From: UBA7662 sp036787895
GTDB taxonomy: Bacteria > Bacteroidota > Bacteroidia > UBA7662
Length of the DNA stretch: 64,000 nt
Assembly: GCA_036787895.1 (NCBI GenBank)
Contig: DAIQOK010000002.1
Location: 62,001-126,000, forward strand
Direction: 5' to 3'
In this document: piece after piece, positions 1 through 8,401 of the stretch
Numbering within the stretch: position 1 is the first letter of the stretch
Layout of the letters: each line of letters starts with the position of its first letter
Position numbers and translations under genes: made by a program
The notes under the pieces: generated by a model
The model's database searches: none
What the model saw: the letters and a program-made list of their open reading frames with translations, nothing else
What the model was told of the DNA's origin: nothing

Positions 1-585
1 CATTCCTGTCGGCTGAACATAACCCTCATTATTAATTTCAAGTAACAAATCAGCTTGAGATACACCAAAAATTGTTACCCTAACCCGATCACCGGCACCC
101 AGAATGTAAGTTTCAGGCGCTTTTGCTCCTTCTGTTGTTCTGAAAACTTCCAGACTCTGATCGGTAAAGATAGCATGCCCATAAATACTCGTTGGCTCTT
201 CGGATTTTACAGCAACCTTAGCTGCGTTTTCGGCTGCAGCCTCTACCACCTTTTCGGAAACAGTACTAGCCTTTTCATCAACTACTGTTGGCCCGACATC
301 AGGTGTTGCAACACCTCCTGCTTTTTTGATAGCCAAATCATCTAGTACCCTAGTAATTTCCGACTGTCGTGCGAGCAACAGTTCAGGCGTTACAGTTAAT
401 GGGTCGATTCCAATTTCGGCAAGTGCTGCCGTTGCCTCGGCTTGAGACAATCCCCGTTTCGTCAATTCTGCTTGAATCAAACTGGCTGTTTGCGGTGGGG
501 TTGTTTGCCCTACGAGTAACACAGGAATAAAGAGTGCGAAATGGAGACAACAAAAAAGGGCAAAAAGCTTACTTTTCATTTTCAT
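1..585 (-). CDS. Polysaccharide export protein, SLBB/Wza-like (N-terminal part, cut by window edge)
   Basis: The reading frame is open from an ATG at 585 (second ATG at 579) to the window edge, 195 codons. It starts with a hydrophobic signal peptide ending near VLLVGQ. An Ala/Glu-rich helical stretch follows, then YGHAIF and the segment ETYILGAGDRVRVTIFG, typical of the start of the poly-export domain in outer-membrane capsule/exopolysaccharide exporters. The SLBB repeats expected after it would lie outside the window. Its start overlaps the end of rfbB by 11-17 nt, suggesting translational coupling. Family assignment is good; which polymer it exports cannot be seen. Confidence 0.8.
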   Translation of the reverse strand, partial: MKMKSKLFALFCCLHFALFIPVLLVGQTTPPQTASLIQAELTKRGLSQAEATAALAEIGIDPLTVTPELLLARQSEITRVLDDLAIKKAGGVATPDVGPTVVDEKASTVSEKVVEAAAENAAKVAVKSEEPTSIYGHAIFTDQSLEVFRTTEGAKAPETYILGAGDRVRVTIFGVSQADLLLEINNEGYVQPTGM

Positions 586-1648
586 TGAGGTAATTTAAGT
601 AAAACCGCACCGTTTCTGTGAGGTTATAATCGAAATTTTGTTTTGGCTCCCAGCCAAGTTCAATTTTAAGTTTGGTGGCATCAATCGCATAACGCAGGTC
701 GTGACCCTTACGGTCTGTTACAAACCTTATCAAAGCTTCTACTTCAGTAATATCACGACCCGTTAATTCAGCAACAATAACACAAATCTTTTTAATCAAT
801 TGAATATTTTGCCATTCGTTATTACCTCCTACATTATAAGTCTCACCACTTTCACCCCGGTGAAATATCGCATCCATGGCCGAAACGTGGTCGCCTACAA
901 AAAGCCAATCCCGAATATTTTCACCTTTGCCATACACTGGAATGGGCTTGCCCTCCATGATTTTTCGAATCACCACCGGTATCAATTTTTCAGGATATTG
1001 ATTCGGGCCATAGTTATTGGAGCAATTGCTGATCACCACCGGCATACCATAAGTATGATAGTAAGCTCTCACAAAATGATCGGAAGCTGCCTTAGAGGCA
1101 GAATAAGGCGATCTTGGATCGTAAGCAGTTGATTCGGTGAACAAACCCTCCGCACCGAGACTTCCATACACTTCATCGGTTGAGATGTGGTAAAACAAAT
1201 GTTTATCTCTGTCCGCATGTTCTCCCCAAGCTTTTAATGCGACATTTAATAAGGTTACTGTGCCCACCACATTGGTGCTCACGAATTCCATGGGGTTTTC
1301 AATCGAACGATCCACATGTGATTCAGCCGCCAAATGCATGACACTGTCAATATCAAAAGTCTCGAAAATGAGTTGAATTATTTGTGCATCGCAAATATCG
1401 CCTTGCACAAATACGACATTGGGAAATTTCTGGCTATTCAACACTTCAACATCCACCAATTTGGAATTTGAAATTTTAAATTTTGAATTCAAAGCCAAGC
1501 TATCGAGATTGTCTAAATTCCCAGCGTAAGTCAGTTTATCCAATACCACAATCTGGTAATCAGGATGATTGGTTACCATGAATTTTACAGTATGAGAGCC
1601 TATAAAGCCGGCTCCTCCTGTTATAAGTACGCTTTTGTTAAAATTCAT
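569..1648 (-). CDS. rfbB: dTDP-glucose 4,6-dehydratase
   Basis: This extended short-chain dehydrogenase converts dTDP-glucose to dTDP-4-keto-6-deoxyglucose, the rhamnose/deoxysugar precursor. Visible are the NAD-binding GGAGFIGS (residues 11-18), STDEVYG, and the catalytic YSASK. The C-terminal segment IRDWLFVGDH is typical of RmlB. The start at 1648 is preferred over an upstream ATG at 1708 because MNFNKSVLITGG begins exactly at the beta strand before the Gly motif, and 1708 lies inside the previous gene. Residues about 52-75, between NLDNLDSL and the VQGDICD strand, form an extra low-complexity segment containing NSKFKISNSKLV. Known RmlB proteins are shorter there. The segment is encoded by an AT-rich repeat also found in ileS. 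The gene lies 4 nt after the winged-helix regulator stop and overlaps the export gene, so it looks like an operon. Confidence 0.93.
   Translation of the reverse strand: MNFNKSVLITGGAGFIGSHTVKFMVTNHPDYQIVVLDKLTYAGNLDNLDSLALNSKFKISNSKLVDVEVLNSQKFPNVVFVQGDICDAQIIQLIFETFDIDSVMHLAAESHVDRSIENPMEFVSTNVVGTVTLLNVALKAWGEHADRDKHLFYHISTDEVYGSLGAEGLFTESTAYDPRSPYSASKAASDHFVRAYYHTYGMPVVISNCSNNYGPNQYPEKLIPVVIRKIMEGKPIPVYGKGENIRDWLFVGDHVSAMDAIFHRGESGETYNVGGNNEWQNIQLIKKICVIVAELTGRDITEVEALIRFVTDRKGHDLRYAIDATKLKIELGWEPKQNFDYNLTETVRFYLNYLNENEK
1453..1489 (-). repeat. AT-rich 37-nt element inside rfbB, shared with ileS
   Basis: Read on the coding strand from 1489 down to 1453, this stretch starts AATTCAAAATT and ends with GGTGG. 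It matches 61174-61211 in ileS at 35 of 37 aligned positions, with one single-base indel. Here it is translated as NSKFKISNSKLV. It is rich in A/T runs, so part of the similarity could be convergent, but the shared GGTGG end argues for common origin. Confidence 0.7.
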
Positions 1649-1652
1649 ATTA

Positions 1653-2180
1653 TTAATTTGACCAGAGAATAATATGTGGCTGTTTTTCAAAATCGTATCC
1701 AGATCCAATGGTATCTACGGGCTGTAATGTATAACGGATTCGGCGGTTTATCAATTTTTCCGCTTTTGGGATTAACTGTTGAAGGTAGTTAATGTCTATG
1801 TCTCCAACTAATCGTAAGTCTATGATGCCACTATCATTACCTTGGGCATAGTCACCAATTACAACTGCCAATTCTAAATTACCAATACGCTGAAGTACAC
1901 TTTCTATGATTTGATCAAATCCCAAATATTTCGACACAATACGTTTGATTTCACTGTAAATCGGATTGCGAACATCTGCTTTGTATAATATGGTATTGCC
2001 TGCAGGTTCGGCCTTTAATAAACCTGCATCGGTGAGCCGGTTTAATTCGACACGAACAGAGTTAGTACTTTCACCAAACTCTTCTGCCAACGAACGCAGA
2101 TAAGCAGCATTGGAGCTGTTACTGAAAAATTTAAGCAACAACTTGATTCGCGTCTTGGAAGTGATTAATGAATCTAACAC
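1653..2180 (-). CDS. Winged-helix regulator fused to a degenerate nucleotidyltransferase-like domain
   Basis: This is a 175-residue protein with a GTG start. Residues 1-70 form a winged helix of the ArsR/MarR kind: RIKLLLKFF, then YLRSLAEEFGESTNSVRVELNRL as recognition helices, and a wing at GLLKAEPAGNTILYKA. Residues about 95-175 resemble a minimal nucleotidyltransferase fold (LAVVIGDYAQGNDSGIID). The GS and paired-Asp catalytic pattern is incomplete: GD replaces GS and only one Asp of the DxD is evident, so catalysis is doubtful. It is the first gene of a minus-strand unit with rfbB and the export protein, which suggests regulation of polysaccharide synthesis. That role is inferred from context. 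The upstream 288-nt gap (2181-2468) carries no clear consensus promoter for it; a TAGGTTTC element at 2245-2252 is the nearest. Confidence 0.75.
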   Translation of the reverse strand: MLDSLITSKTRIKLLLKFFSNSSNAAYLRSLAEEFGESTNSVRVELNRLTDAGLLKAEPAGNTILYKADVRNPIYSEIKRIVSKYLGFDQIIESVLQRIGNLELAVVIGDYAQGNDSGIIDLRLVGDIDINYLQQLIPKAEKLINRRIRYTLQPVDTIGSGYDFEKQPHIILWSN

Positions 2181-2457
2181 AATGGTAAGCTGCTTTTGAC
2201 CTTCACGGCTTATCGGCCAGGATAAACCTTTGAAGTGATGGTTTGAAACCTATATCTGTCCTAATTAATTCGTTTGTATACAGCTTCGCTTGGTAAGTCC
2301 CAGTAGCTGCGACAGAATGAGTAATAATTTTACTCAAAGTAACAGCAGTTTTTTGAATCTACCAAAAGTTAGTCTGTTGTCTTTTCGTTAAGTGCATCGA
2401 AATACCTACTTCAGGGTAGATGTGCCGAATAAATTGAAAATGAGGGACACGGTAGTA

Positions 2458-2485
2458 TTGAAATTCCAATGCAGACTTATCTTTG
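2458..2485 (+). promoter_or_regulatory. Bacteroidota-type promoter of the DegT aminotransferase gene
   Basis: TTG at 2458-2460 is followed after 17 nt by TATCTTTG at 2478-2485, matching the TTG-N17-23-TAnnTTTG pattern known for Bacteroidota. It ends 16 nt before the ATG at 2502. It overlaps the upstream alternative start at 2469, which is therefore unlikely. The rest of the 2181-2468 gap shows nothing further. Confidence 0.75.
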
Positions 2486-2501
2486 CGCATCAATTTACGC
2501 T

Positions 2502-3623
2502 ATGAAAGCTATTCAGATGGTCGATTTGGCCGCCCAATATCAATTGGTTCAGGAACAAATGGACCAGGCCATACTCGGAACAGTACGTTCTACCGCCTTT
2601 ATCAACGGCCCCGAAGTCAAACAATTCCAAGCGGAACTGGAAGCCTATCTCAGCGTAAAACACGTCATCAATTGCGCCAACGGCACCGATGCCCTGCAAA
2701 TCGCCATGATGGCCTTAAATCTGCAACCCGGCGACGAGGTGATTACGGCTAGCTTTACCTATGTGGCCACGGCCGAAGTTATCGCCTTATTAAAGTTGAC
2801 CCCTGTATTGGTAGATGTGGATCCGGTAACCTTTAATATAAATCCGGAGGCCATCGAAAAGGCCATTACACCACGTACCAAAGCCATCGTTCCAGTCCAC
2901 CTTTTCGGGCAATGCGCCAATATGGAAGCCGTATTGGATATTGCAAAGCGCCACAATTTATACGTAATCGAAGATACCGCTCAAGCCATAGGTGCAGAAT
3001 ATACCTTCAGCGACGGTCGCAAGGCCAAGGCCGGTACCATGGGCACCATTGGAACGACCAGCTTTTTCCCTTCTAAAAATCTGGGCTGTTATGGTGACGG
3101 CGGCGCCATCCTAACCCAGGACGATGAACTCGCCAAAAAAATCCGGATGATTGCCAATCACGGACAGTCGGTACAATATTATCACGACGAAATCGGCGTA
3201 AACTCCCGTTTAGATAGCCTGCAAGCCGCCATTCTCCGTGTAAAACTGCCGCATCTCGATCGTTACAACCAATCCCGTCGTGCTGCAGCCGACTTTTACA
3301 ACCAGGCCTTTTCGGGCAACTCAAAATTCACCACTCCGGGTTTTGATGCCAAGTCGACCCACGTTTTCCACCAGTATACACTTCAATTGCATGGGATCGA
3401 CCGCCAAGCGTTACGCGACCACTTGGCTGCCAAACAAATACCCAGCATGATTTATTACCCGGTACCGCTTCATATGCAAAAAGCCTACAGCAGTGATCGT
3501 TATCAACCCGGTGCTTTTCCGGTCACCGAAAAACTCTGTGCCAGTGTGTTGTCGCTACCCATGCATTCAGAGCTCGTTCAGGAACAACTAGATTACATTG
3601 CAGATGCTGTACTAAGCTTCTAA
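2502..3623 (+). CDS. DegT/DnrJ/EryC1 family PLP-dependent sugar aminotransferase
   Basis: The 373-residue protein starts MKAIQMVDLAAQYQ. Family members transaminate keto-sugar nucleotides to amino sugars for surface glycans, using PLP and glutamate. Visible hallmarks are the FINGPEVKQFQAELEAYL opening, the cofactor-binding NCANGTDALQIAM, EDTAQAIGA with the Asp facing the PLP ring, and SFFPSKNLGCYGDGG, in which the Lys forms the Schiff base. RLDSLQAAIL and the C-terminal YYPVPLHMQKAY complete the family pattern. An ATG at 2469 is in frame but overlaps the promoter, so 2502 is chosen. The substrate is not determinable; with rfbB nearby, a dTDP-4-keto-6-deoxyhexose is one option, and UDP-linked keto sugars another. 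Confidence 0.9.
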   Translation: MKAIQMVDLAAQYQLVQEQMDQAILGTVRSTAFINGPEVKQFQAELEAYLSVKHVINCANGTDALQIAMMALNLQPGDEVITASFTYVATAEVIALLKLTPVLVDVDPVTFNINPEAIEKAITPRTKAIVPVHLFGQCANMEAVLDIAKRHNLYVIEDTAQAIGAEYTFSDGRKAKAGTMGTIGTTSFFPSKNLGCYGDGGAILTQDDELAKKIRMIANHGQSVQYYHDEIGVNSRLDSLQAAILRVKLPHLDRYNQSRRAAADFYNQAFSGNSKFTTPGFDAKSTHVFHQYTLQLHGIDRQALRDHLAAKQIPSMIYYPVPLHMQKAYSSDRYQPGAFPVTEKLCASVLSLPMHSELVQEQLDYIADAVLSF

Positions 3624-3751
3624 ATAAATACACGCCGCTTCCCCCTTGAGGTGTGTCGGAAGTTAGACCTCCAAAACATCACGAATCCAAAAGCCCAATG
3701 AAACCAATTCCCCTATGCTTTGGCAATGGGCAATGGATGAGCCAATATCCT

Positions 3752-3759
3752 TATATTTG
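3752..3759 (+). promoter_or_regulatory. TAnnTTTG -7 element of ugd
   Basis: TATATTTG lies 19 nt before the ATG of the UDP-glucose dehydrogenase gene. No TTG lies at the usual 17-23 nt spacing upstream. Confidence 0.6.
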
Positions 3760-3778
3760 CATCACTTAAAATTTTACT

Positions 3779-5095
3779 ATGAAAATCGTCGTTGTAGGTA
3801 CTGGTTATGTAGGTTTAGTAACAGGAACATGTTTTGCTGAAGTGGGTATTGATGTTACCTGCATAGATATCGACCAACGTAAAATCGACAATTTGCACCA
3901 AGGCATCATGCCTATATATGAGCCAGGCCTAGAAGAACTGGTATTGAGGAATATGGAGAAAGGTCGTCTTCATTTTTCTACCAGCCTAAAAGACAGCCTG
4001 TCGGACGCTGAAGTTGCCTTTATTGCTGTTGGCACCCCACCGGGAGAAGATGGTAGTGCCGACTTAAAATACGTATTGGGTGTGGGCCGGGAAATTGGTC
4101 AGCATATGACCGATTATATGGTTGTTGTAACCAAATCGACAGTTCCCGTAGGCACCAGTCACAAAGTAAAAAATGCAGTAGCTGAGGCTTTAGCCGCCAG
4201 GGGGGTACAAATACCTTTTGATGTGGCCTCAAATCCTGAATTTTTAAAGGAGGGCGCAGCCATCGACGACTTTTTAAAACCTGACCGCATCGTAGTAGGT
4301 ACCGAAAGTTCACGTGCTGAGGAAATCATTGGCAAACTGTATAAACCTTTTGTCATGAATGGCCACCCCATTTTATTCATGGACGTTCCTTCGGCCGAAA
4401 TGACCAAATATGCGGCCAATGCCATGTTAGCTACGAAAATCAGCTTCATGAACGACATCGCTAATCTTTGTGAAATCATGGGCGCCGATGTAAACCTGGT
4501 ACGTAAAGGCATAGGCAGTGACGCCCGTATCGGTAATAAGTTCATCTATCCTGGTGTAGGCTACGGTGGTAGTTGTTTTCCGAAAGACGTTAAAGCCCTG
4601 GTAAAAACAGCCCAGGAACACGGCTACAAAATGCGCATACTTGAGTCGGTTGAAGCTGTAAATGAAGATCAAAAACACGTACTTTCCAATAAGGTCATCA
4701 AACATTTTGGCAAAGAGCTTTCGGGCAAAACCTTTGGGGTATGGGGACTGTCGTTCAAGCCTAAAACCGACGATATGCGGGAAGCGCCGAGTGTGGTCAT
4801 CATTAACAACTTGCTCGCTTTAGGTGCCAAGGTGATCGCCTATGACCCGGTTGCCATGGCAGAAGCCAAACACCAGCTCGGCGATACCATTACCTATGCC
4901 AATGACCAGTACGAGGTACTCAACAATGCCGATGCCTTGTTACTCGTCACCGAATGGCCTGAATTCCGCCTGCCGAATTTCGAGATCATGAAAAAATTGA
5001 TGAAAGACCAGGTCATTTTTGACGGTCGGAATCAATATGATGCTAACGAAGTGCGTAAACATGGCTTTGCTTATTACAGCATTGGTTCGAACTGA
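3779..5095 (+). CDS. ugd: UDP-glucose 6-dehydrogenase
   Basis: This enzyme oxidises UDP-glucose to UDP-glucuronate with two NAD+. The 438-residue length is typical. Visible are the N-terminal dinucleotide motif GTGYVGLVTG (residues 7-16), the conserved KSTVPVGT, NPEFLKEG, the central helix with ANAMLATKISFMN, and GVGYGGSCFPKD with the catalytic Cys. The C-terminal UDP-binding domain carries WGLSFKPKTDDMREAPS. The gene has its own promoter and lies two genes upstream of the UDP-glucuronate decarboxylase, giving a consecutive route from UDP-glucose to UDP-glucuronate to UDP-xylose. Confidence 0.96.
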   Translation: MKIVVVGTGYVGLVTGTCFAEVGIDVTCIDIDQRKIDNLHQGIMPIYEPGLEELVLRNMEKGRLHFSTSLKDSLSDAEVAFIAVGTPPGEDGSADLKYVLGVGREIGQHMTDYMVVVTKSTVPVGTSHKVKNAVAEALAARGVQIPFDVASNPEFLKEGAAIDDFLKPDRIVVGTESSRAEEIIGKLYKPFVMNGHPILFMDVPSAEMTKYAANAMLATKISFMNDIANLCEIMGADVNLVRKGIGSDARIGNKFIYPGVGYGGSCFPKDVKALVKTAQEHGYKMRILESVEAVNEDQKHVLSNKVIKHFGKELSGKTFGVWGLSFKPKTDDMREAPSVVIINNLLALGAKVIAYDPVAMAEAKHQLGDTITYANDQYEVLNNADALLLVTEWPEFRLPNFEIMKKLMKDQVIFDGRNQYDANEVRKHGFAYYSIGSN

Positions 5096-5116
5096 AAAAT
5101 TTCTCTTCGAGATAAA

Positions 5117-5228
5117 TCCCCTCTCCTTCGGAAGAGGGTCGGAGATGGGGTATCAACCCAATTCAAAATCTTGACTCTCAGACAAAACTAACTTCCCTCT
5201 CCTTTGGAGAGGGGTCACGGGTGAGGCC
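5117..5228 (+). repeat. Pair of REP-like palindromic repeats (5117-5152 and 5194-5228)
   Basis: Both copies begin with a CCCTCTCCTT.GG pyrimidine block, fold back on a GGAGAGGG or GAAGAGGG arm around a TTYG loop, and continue with GGTC.G.G.TG.GG. They stand in direct orientation 77 nt apart in the gap between ugd and the radical SAM gene. Such CCCTCTCC/GGAGAGGG units recall intergenic REP-like repeats of Bacteroidota. No transposase is nearby. Confidence 0.65.
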
Positions 5229-5316
5229 TAAACAAATCACAAAATTTCAACTGAACTTTCAGATTAATTTTTCATAATGGCTTTAACAAATAAAGGAGGC
5301 CGTTGTATATTTCGAG

Positions 5317-6855
5317 ATGAAGTGTTTACTGGTCTATCCTGAAATGCCGGATACCTTTTATGCGTTAAAGCATTTTGTAAAGGTCGCAGGTAAAAAAGCC
5401 GCTTTTCCGCCATTAGGCTTACTTACGGTTGCTGGACTATTGCCCGCATCCTGGGAGTTAAAATTAGTCGATTTGAATGTTGAACCGCTAACTGATCGGC
5501 AACTTTCCTGGGCCGATTTGGTCTTATTATCTGCCATGAATGTGCAGGAAGAATCGGTTCGGGAAGTTTTGGGTAAATGTGATCAGCACGCAGCTAAAGT
5601 CATTGCCGGCGGACCCTTGTTTACACATGAATATGAGCGATTCCCTTCGGTTGATTATTTTGTACTCAACGAGGCAGAAATTACCTTGCCTCGATTTATC
5701 GAGGACCTTGAAGCTGGAGCGCCCAAGCGCATCTACAAATCACCGGAATTCGCTGATGTAACCGCTTCTCCATTACCGGTGTACAGCCTGGTAGATATGA
5801 ATAACTATGCTTACGCCATTGTACAGTACAGTCGGGGCTGTCCTTACTTATGTGACTTTTGTGATGTAACCGCGCTTTTTGGACGTAAACCCAGGACAAA
5901 AACGCCTGAACAGATCATTGCAGAATTAGAACTTATTCGGAAACATTCGAAAGGAAATTTGGTGTTGTTCGCCGATGATAACCTCATCGGCAATAAACGC
6001 ATTCTGAAAAAAGAGTTGCTTCCGGCGCTTATAGACTGGCAAAAAAAACAGAAATACGGCTTTTACTTCGCTACCCAACTTACCATTAATGTTGTTGATG
6101 ATGAGGAATTGATGGATCTGCTGGTAGACGCTGGATTCCGTAGCGTTTTTGTGGGTATAGAGACGCCCGAGGAAGCCGGATTGAAAGGCTCACACAAGAC
6201 CCAGAATCTGAAACGTGACCTGCTAAACACCATCCACCGCATTCATCAACGTGGTTTTACCATTTATGGTGGCTTTATCGTTGGATTTGATACTGATACA
6301 GAAGAAACATTTAGTTCAATTACAACTTTCATTCAGGAAAGTGGTATTCCTATGCCAATTGTAAATGTATTGAAGGCACCCCCAGGCACGGAATTATTTG
6401 AACGAATGAAACGCGAAGGTCGGTTGGTGAAAGATTTTGCCTTTGAAGAAGGAGATACCAACATACAACCTGTCATGGATGAAAAAATGCTCATTCATGG
6501 CTTTATTGATGTTGTAAACGGTATATATACTGCCGAAAACTCCTATAAACGATTTAAAACCTACCTGGAAAATCATCGCTACACAGGCTCAAAAACCCGG
6601 ATTAGAAGCCAATTTGGTTGGCAGGAAATTGTGCAAGCGCTGAAACTGCTGTATTTTCTGGGCATTACAGATAAAAACCGCAAGTTTTTTTGGAAAATGC
6701 TGTACCTGACCTATTTCCGTCACCGGAAGTCAGCTGATACAGCTGTTATTCTTAGCCTATTGTCGGTGCAGATGGCTGCTACTGCTCAACATTTACGCGA
6801 ACAAGCTGTCGTAAACCTGGCGGAATTACAAAAACCAAAGAAGCAGCTAGCCTAA
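5317..6855 (+). CDS. B12-binding domain radical SAM protein (DUF4070-type C-terminus)
   Basis: This 512-residue protein opens with a cobalamin-binding-like domain (FPPLGLLTVAGLLP, then VLLSAMNVQ and VIAGGP). The radical SAM core begins near residue 165 with SRGCPYLCDFC, the CxxxCxxC that binds the 4Fe-4S cluster. ADDNLIGNK, FVGIETPEEAGL and GGFIVGFDTD follow, the last being a common substrate-barrel motif. The C-terminal third (YRFKTYLENH-like region, RYTGSKTRIRSQFGW) matches the DUF4070 type. Members act on lipids, cofactors or peptides; substrate here is unknown. The start at 5317 lies 17 nt after AAAGGAGG, an unusually SD-like sequence for this genome, and a near-consensus TATATTTC lies a few bases before the ATG. 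Its place between ugd and the decarboxylase does not prove a role in glycan synthesis. Confidence 0.85.
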   Translation: MKCLLVYPEMPDTFYALKHFVKVAGKKAAFPPLGLLTVAGLLPASWELKLVDLNVEPLTDRQLSWADLVLLSAMNVQEESVREVLGKCDQHAAKVIAGGPLFTHEYERFPSVDYFVLNEAEITLPRFIEDLEAGAPKRIYKSPEFADVTASPLPVYSLVDMNNYAYAIVQYSRGCPYLCDFCDVTALFGRKPRTKTPEQIIAELELIRKHSKGNLVLFADDNLIGNKRILKKELLPALIDWQKKQKYGFYFATQLTINVVDDEELMDLLVDAGFRSVFVGIETPEEAGLKGSHKTQNLKRDLLNTIHRIHQRGFTIYGGFIVGFDTDTEETFSSITTFIQESGIPMPIVNVLKAPPGTELFERMKREGRLVKDFAFEEGDTNIQPVMDEKMLIHGFIDVVNGIYTAENSYKRFKTYLENHRYTGSKTRIRSQFGWQEIVQALKLLYFLGITDKNRKFFWKMLYLTYFRHRKSADTAVILSLLSVQMAATAQHLREQAVVNLAELQKPKKQLA

Positions 6856-6906
6856 CATCCCCTTGCAGTAAGCCGGGAGAAGAAAGTGGTCAGACTGTTA
6901 TTTCAC

Positions 6907-6914
6907 TATCTTTG
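6907..6914 (+). promoter_or_regulatory. TAnnTTTG element 6 nt before the UDP-glucuronate decarboxylase start
   Basis: TATCTTTG ends only 6 nt before the ATG at 6921. If transcription starts the usual few bases downstream of the element, the mRNA would be nearly leaderless. Confidence 0.6.
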
Positions 6915-6920
6915 TGACCT

Positions 6921-7901
6921 ATGCCACGAGTACTTATCACCGGTGCTGCCGGTTTTTTGGGGTCGCATTTATGCGACCGGTTTATCAAAGAAGGTTACCA
7001 TGTGATTGGCATGGACAACCTCATCACAGGTGATTTAAAAAATATTGAGCACCTCATGCCACTATCCAATTTTGAGTTTCATCATCACGATGTCTCCAAA
7101 TTTGTACATGTGGCAGGGTCATTAGATGAAATTCTTCACTTTGCTTCTCCGGCCAGTCCGATTGACTACCTCAAAATACCCATCCAAACCTTAAAAGTAG
7201 GTTCCTTAGGTATTCACAACCTCCTTGGGTTGGCCAAAGAGAAAAAGGCTCGGATTCTTATTGCCTCCACCTCGGAGGTTTATGGCGATCCCAGCGTTCA
7301 TCCACAACCAGAAAGCTATTGGGGCAATGTTAACCCTGTGGGCCCCAGAGGAGTGTACGATGAAGCGAAACGTTTTCAGGAAGCCATGACCATGGCCTAC
7401 CATACCTACCATGGCTTGGAAACACGTATTGTGCGCATTTTTAATACTTACGGTCCGCGTATGCGACTAAACGATGGTAGGGTGCTACCTGCTTTTATTG
7501 GTCAGGCCTTACGCGGTGAGGACTTGACCATTTTTGGGGATGGAAGTCAGACCCGTTCGTTTTGTTATGTAGATGATTTGGTGGAGGGTATCTATCGTTT
7601 ACTTAAAAGCGATTATGCCGGACCCGTTAACATTGGTAATCCGGATGAGATTACCATCAAACAATTTGCCGAGGAGATTATTAAGCTCACCGGAACCAAT
7701 CAGAAGATTGTTTATAAACCCCTACCCACCGACGATCCCAAACAACGGCAGCCGGACATTACGTTGGCCAAAAAATTACTAAACTGGGAACCTCGCATCG
7801 ACAGGGCTGAAGGCCTAAAGCGTACCTATGCTTATTTTAAGTTGCTACCTCAGGAAGATCTTTATAAAGAAGCGCACGGGCGGGATTTTAAAAATTCTTG
7901 A
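6921..7901 (+). CDS. UDP-glucuronate decarboxylase (UDP-xylose synthase), NAD-dependent SDR
   Basis: This 326-residue extended SDR is expected to decarboxylate UDP-glucuronate to UDP-xylose. It shows GAAGFLGSH (residues 8-16), DNLITG after the second beta strand, HFASPASPIDY, which is characteristic of UXS enzymes, STSEVYGDP, and the catalytic Tyr-Lys in GPRGVYDEAKR. VRIFNTYGPRM and GDGSQTRSFCYVDDLV complete the pattern. UXS enzymes commonly have CYDEGKR where this has VYDEAKR. It converges with the next gene, the two stops being 14 nt apart. With ugd upstream it completes a short nucleotide-sugar branch. Confidence 0.9.
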   Translation: MPRVLITGAAGFLGSHLCDRFIKEGYHVIGMDNLITGDLKNIEHLMPLSNFEFHHHDVSKFVHVAGSLDEILHFASPASPIDYLKIPIQTLKVGSLGIHNLLGLAKEKKARILIASTSEVYGDPSVHPQPESYWGNVNPVGPRGVYDEAKRFQEAMTMAYHTYHGLETRIVRIFNTYGPRMRLNDGRVLPAFIGQALRGEDLTIFGDGSQTRSFCYVDDLVEGIYRLLKSDYAGPVNIGNPDEITIKQFAEEIIKLTGTNQKIVYKPLPTDDPKQRQPDITLAKKLLNWEPRIDRAEGLKRTYAYFKLLPQEDLYKEAHGRDFKNS

Positions 7902-7915
7902 ATTGGCAAGGGAAT

Positions 7916-8365
7916 TCAGCGCTCTGGAATAGCAAGGTCATGAATAGCCATCGCCTTGATAATCAGCAATCTTTTGAAATAGCCGTTAAGTTTTTGATTC
8001 CCTTGCCCGGCATACTTAAGTGTATCCCCGACAATCAAAAACTCATCTCCCTTGAATTTGTACTTTTTATCGAATTTCAAATAGTTGTGTTCGCGTTTGG
8101 TTTTGCGGAAAGAAGTCAACTTGAGCTTTTCTCCTTTTTGCTGCCACTCACCTTCATCTTCCCAAATACTGCCATCTAAGTATTTTTCCTGAAAGACATA
8201 AGTGTTGTCTTTATTAAGATGGAGTACAAATACGAGGTTTCTGTATTCATCCACCGCCTCATAAGCGCCGATTTGTGTAGTCGCCGTAAACGACAAGCTC
8301 AATAATATTATCAGGCTGAAGCCAATTCGTTTGAAGTAAGTGAACAGTTTTACAATCTTTTCCAT
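7916..8365 (-). CDS. Small secreted beta-rich protein of unknown function
   Basis: The protein has 149 residues from the ATG at 8365. Residues 1-30 are a signal peptide with a KRIGFSLIILLSLSF core. The rest alternates short strands such as FVLHLNKDNTYVFQEKY, GEWQQKGEKLKLTSF and KYKFKGDEFLIVGDTLKY. This pattern resembles lipocalin-like or NlpE-type barrels, but no diagnostic motif supports a name. An upstream ATG at 8401 is in frame; 8365 is preferred because a near-consensus TATCTTCG element on the minus strand (8389-8396) lies 23 nt before it and the signal peptide then has a normal length. Confidence 0.6.
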   Translation of the reverse strand: MEKIVKLFTYFKRIGFSLIILLSLSFTATTQIGAYEAVDEYRNLVFVLHLNKDNTYVFQEKYLDGSIWEDEGEWQQKGEKLKLTSFRKTKREHNYLKFDKKYKFKGDEFLIVGDTLKYAGQGNQKLNGYFKRLLIIKAMAIHDLAIPER

Positions 8366-8401
8366 TATTGGGAAATTTAGACAAGACACGAAGATAAGCA
8401 T

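Noticed and set aside
3630..3670. Third REP-like unit after the aminotransferase gene
   Set aside because: It shares the pyrimidine block and GTCGG, but the fold-back arm is poor. Not listed as a copy.
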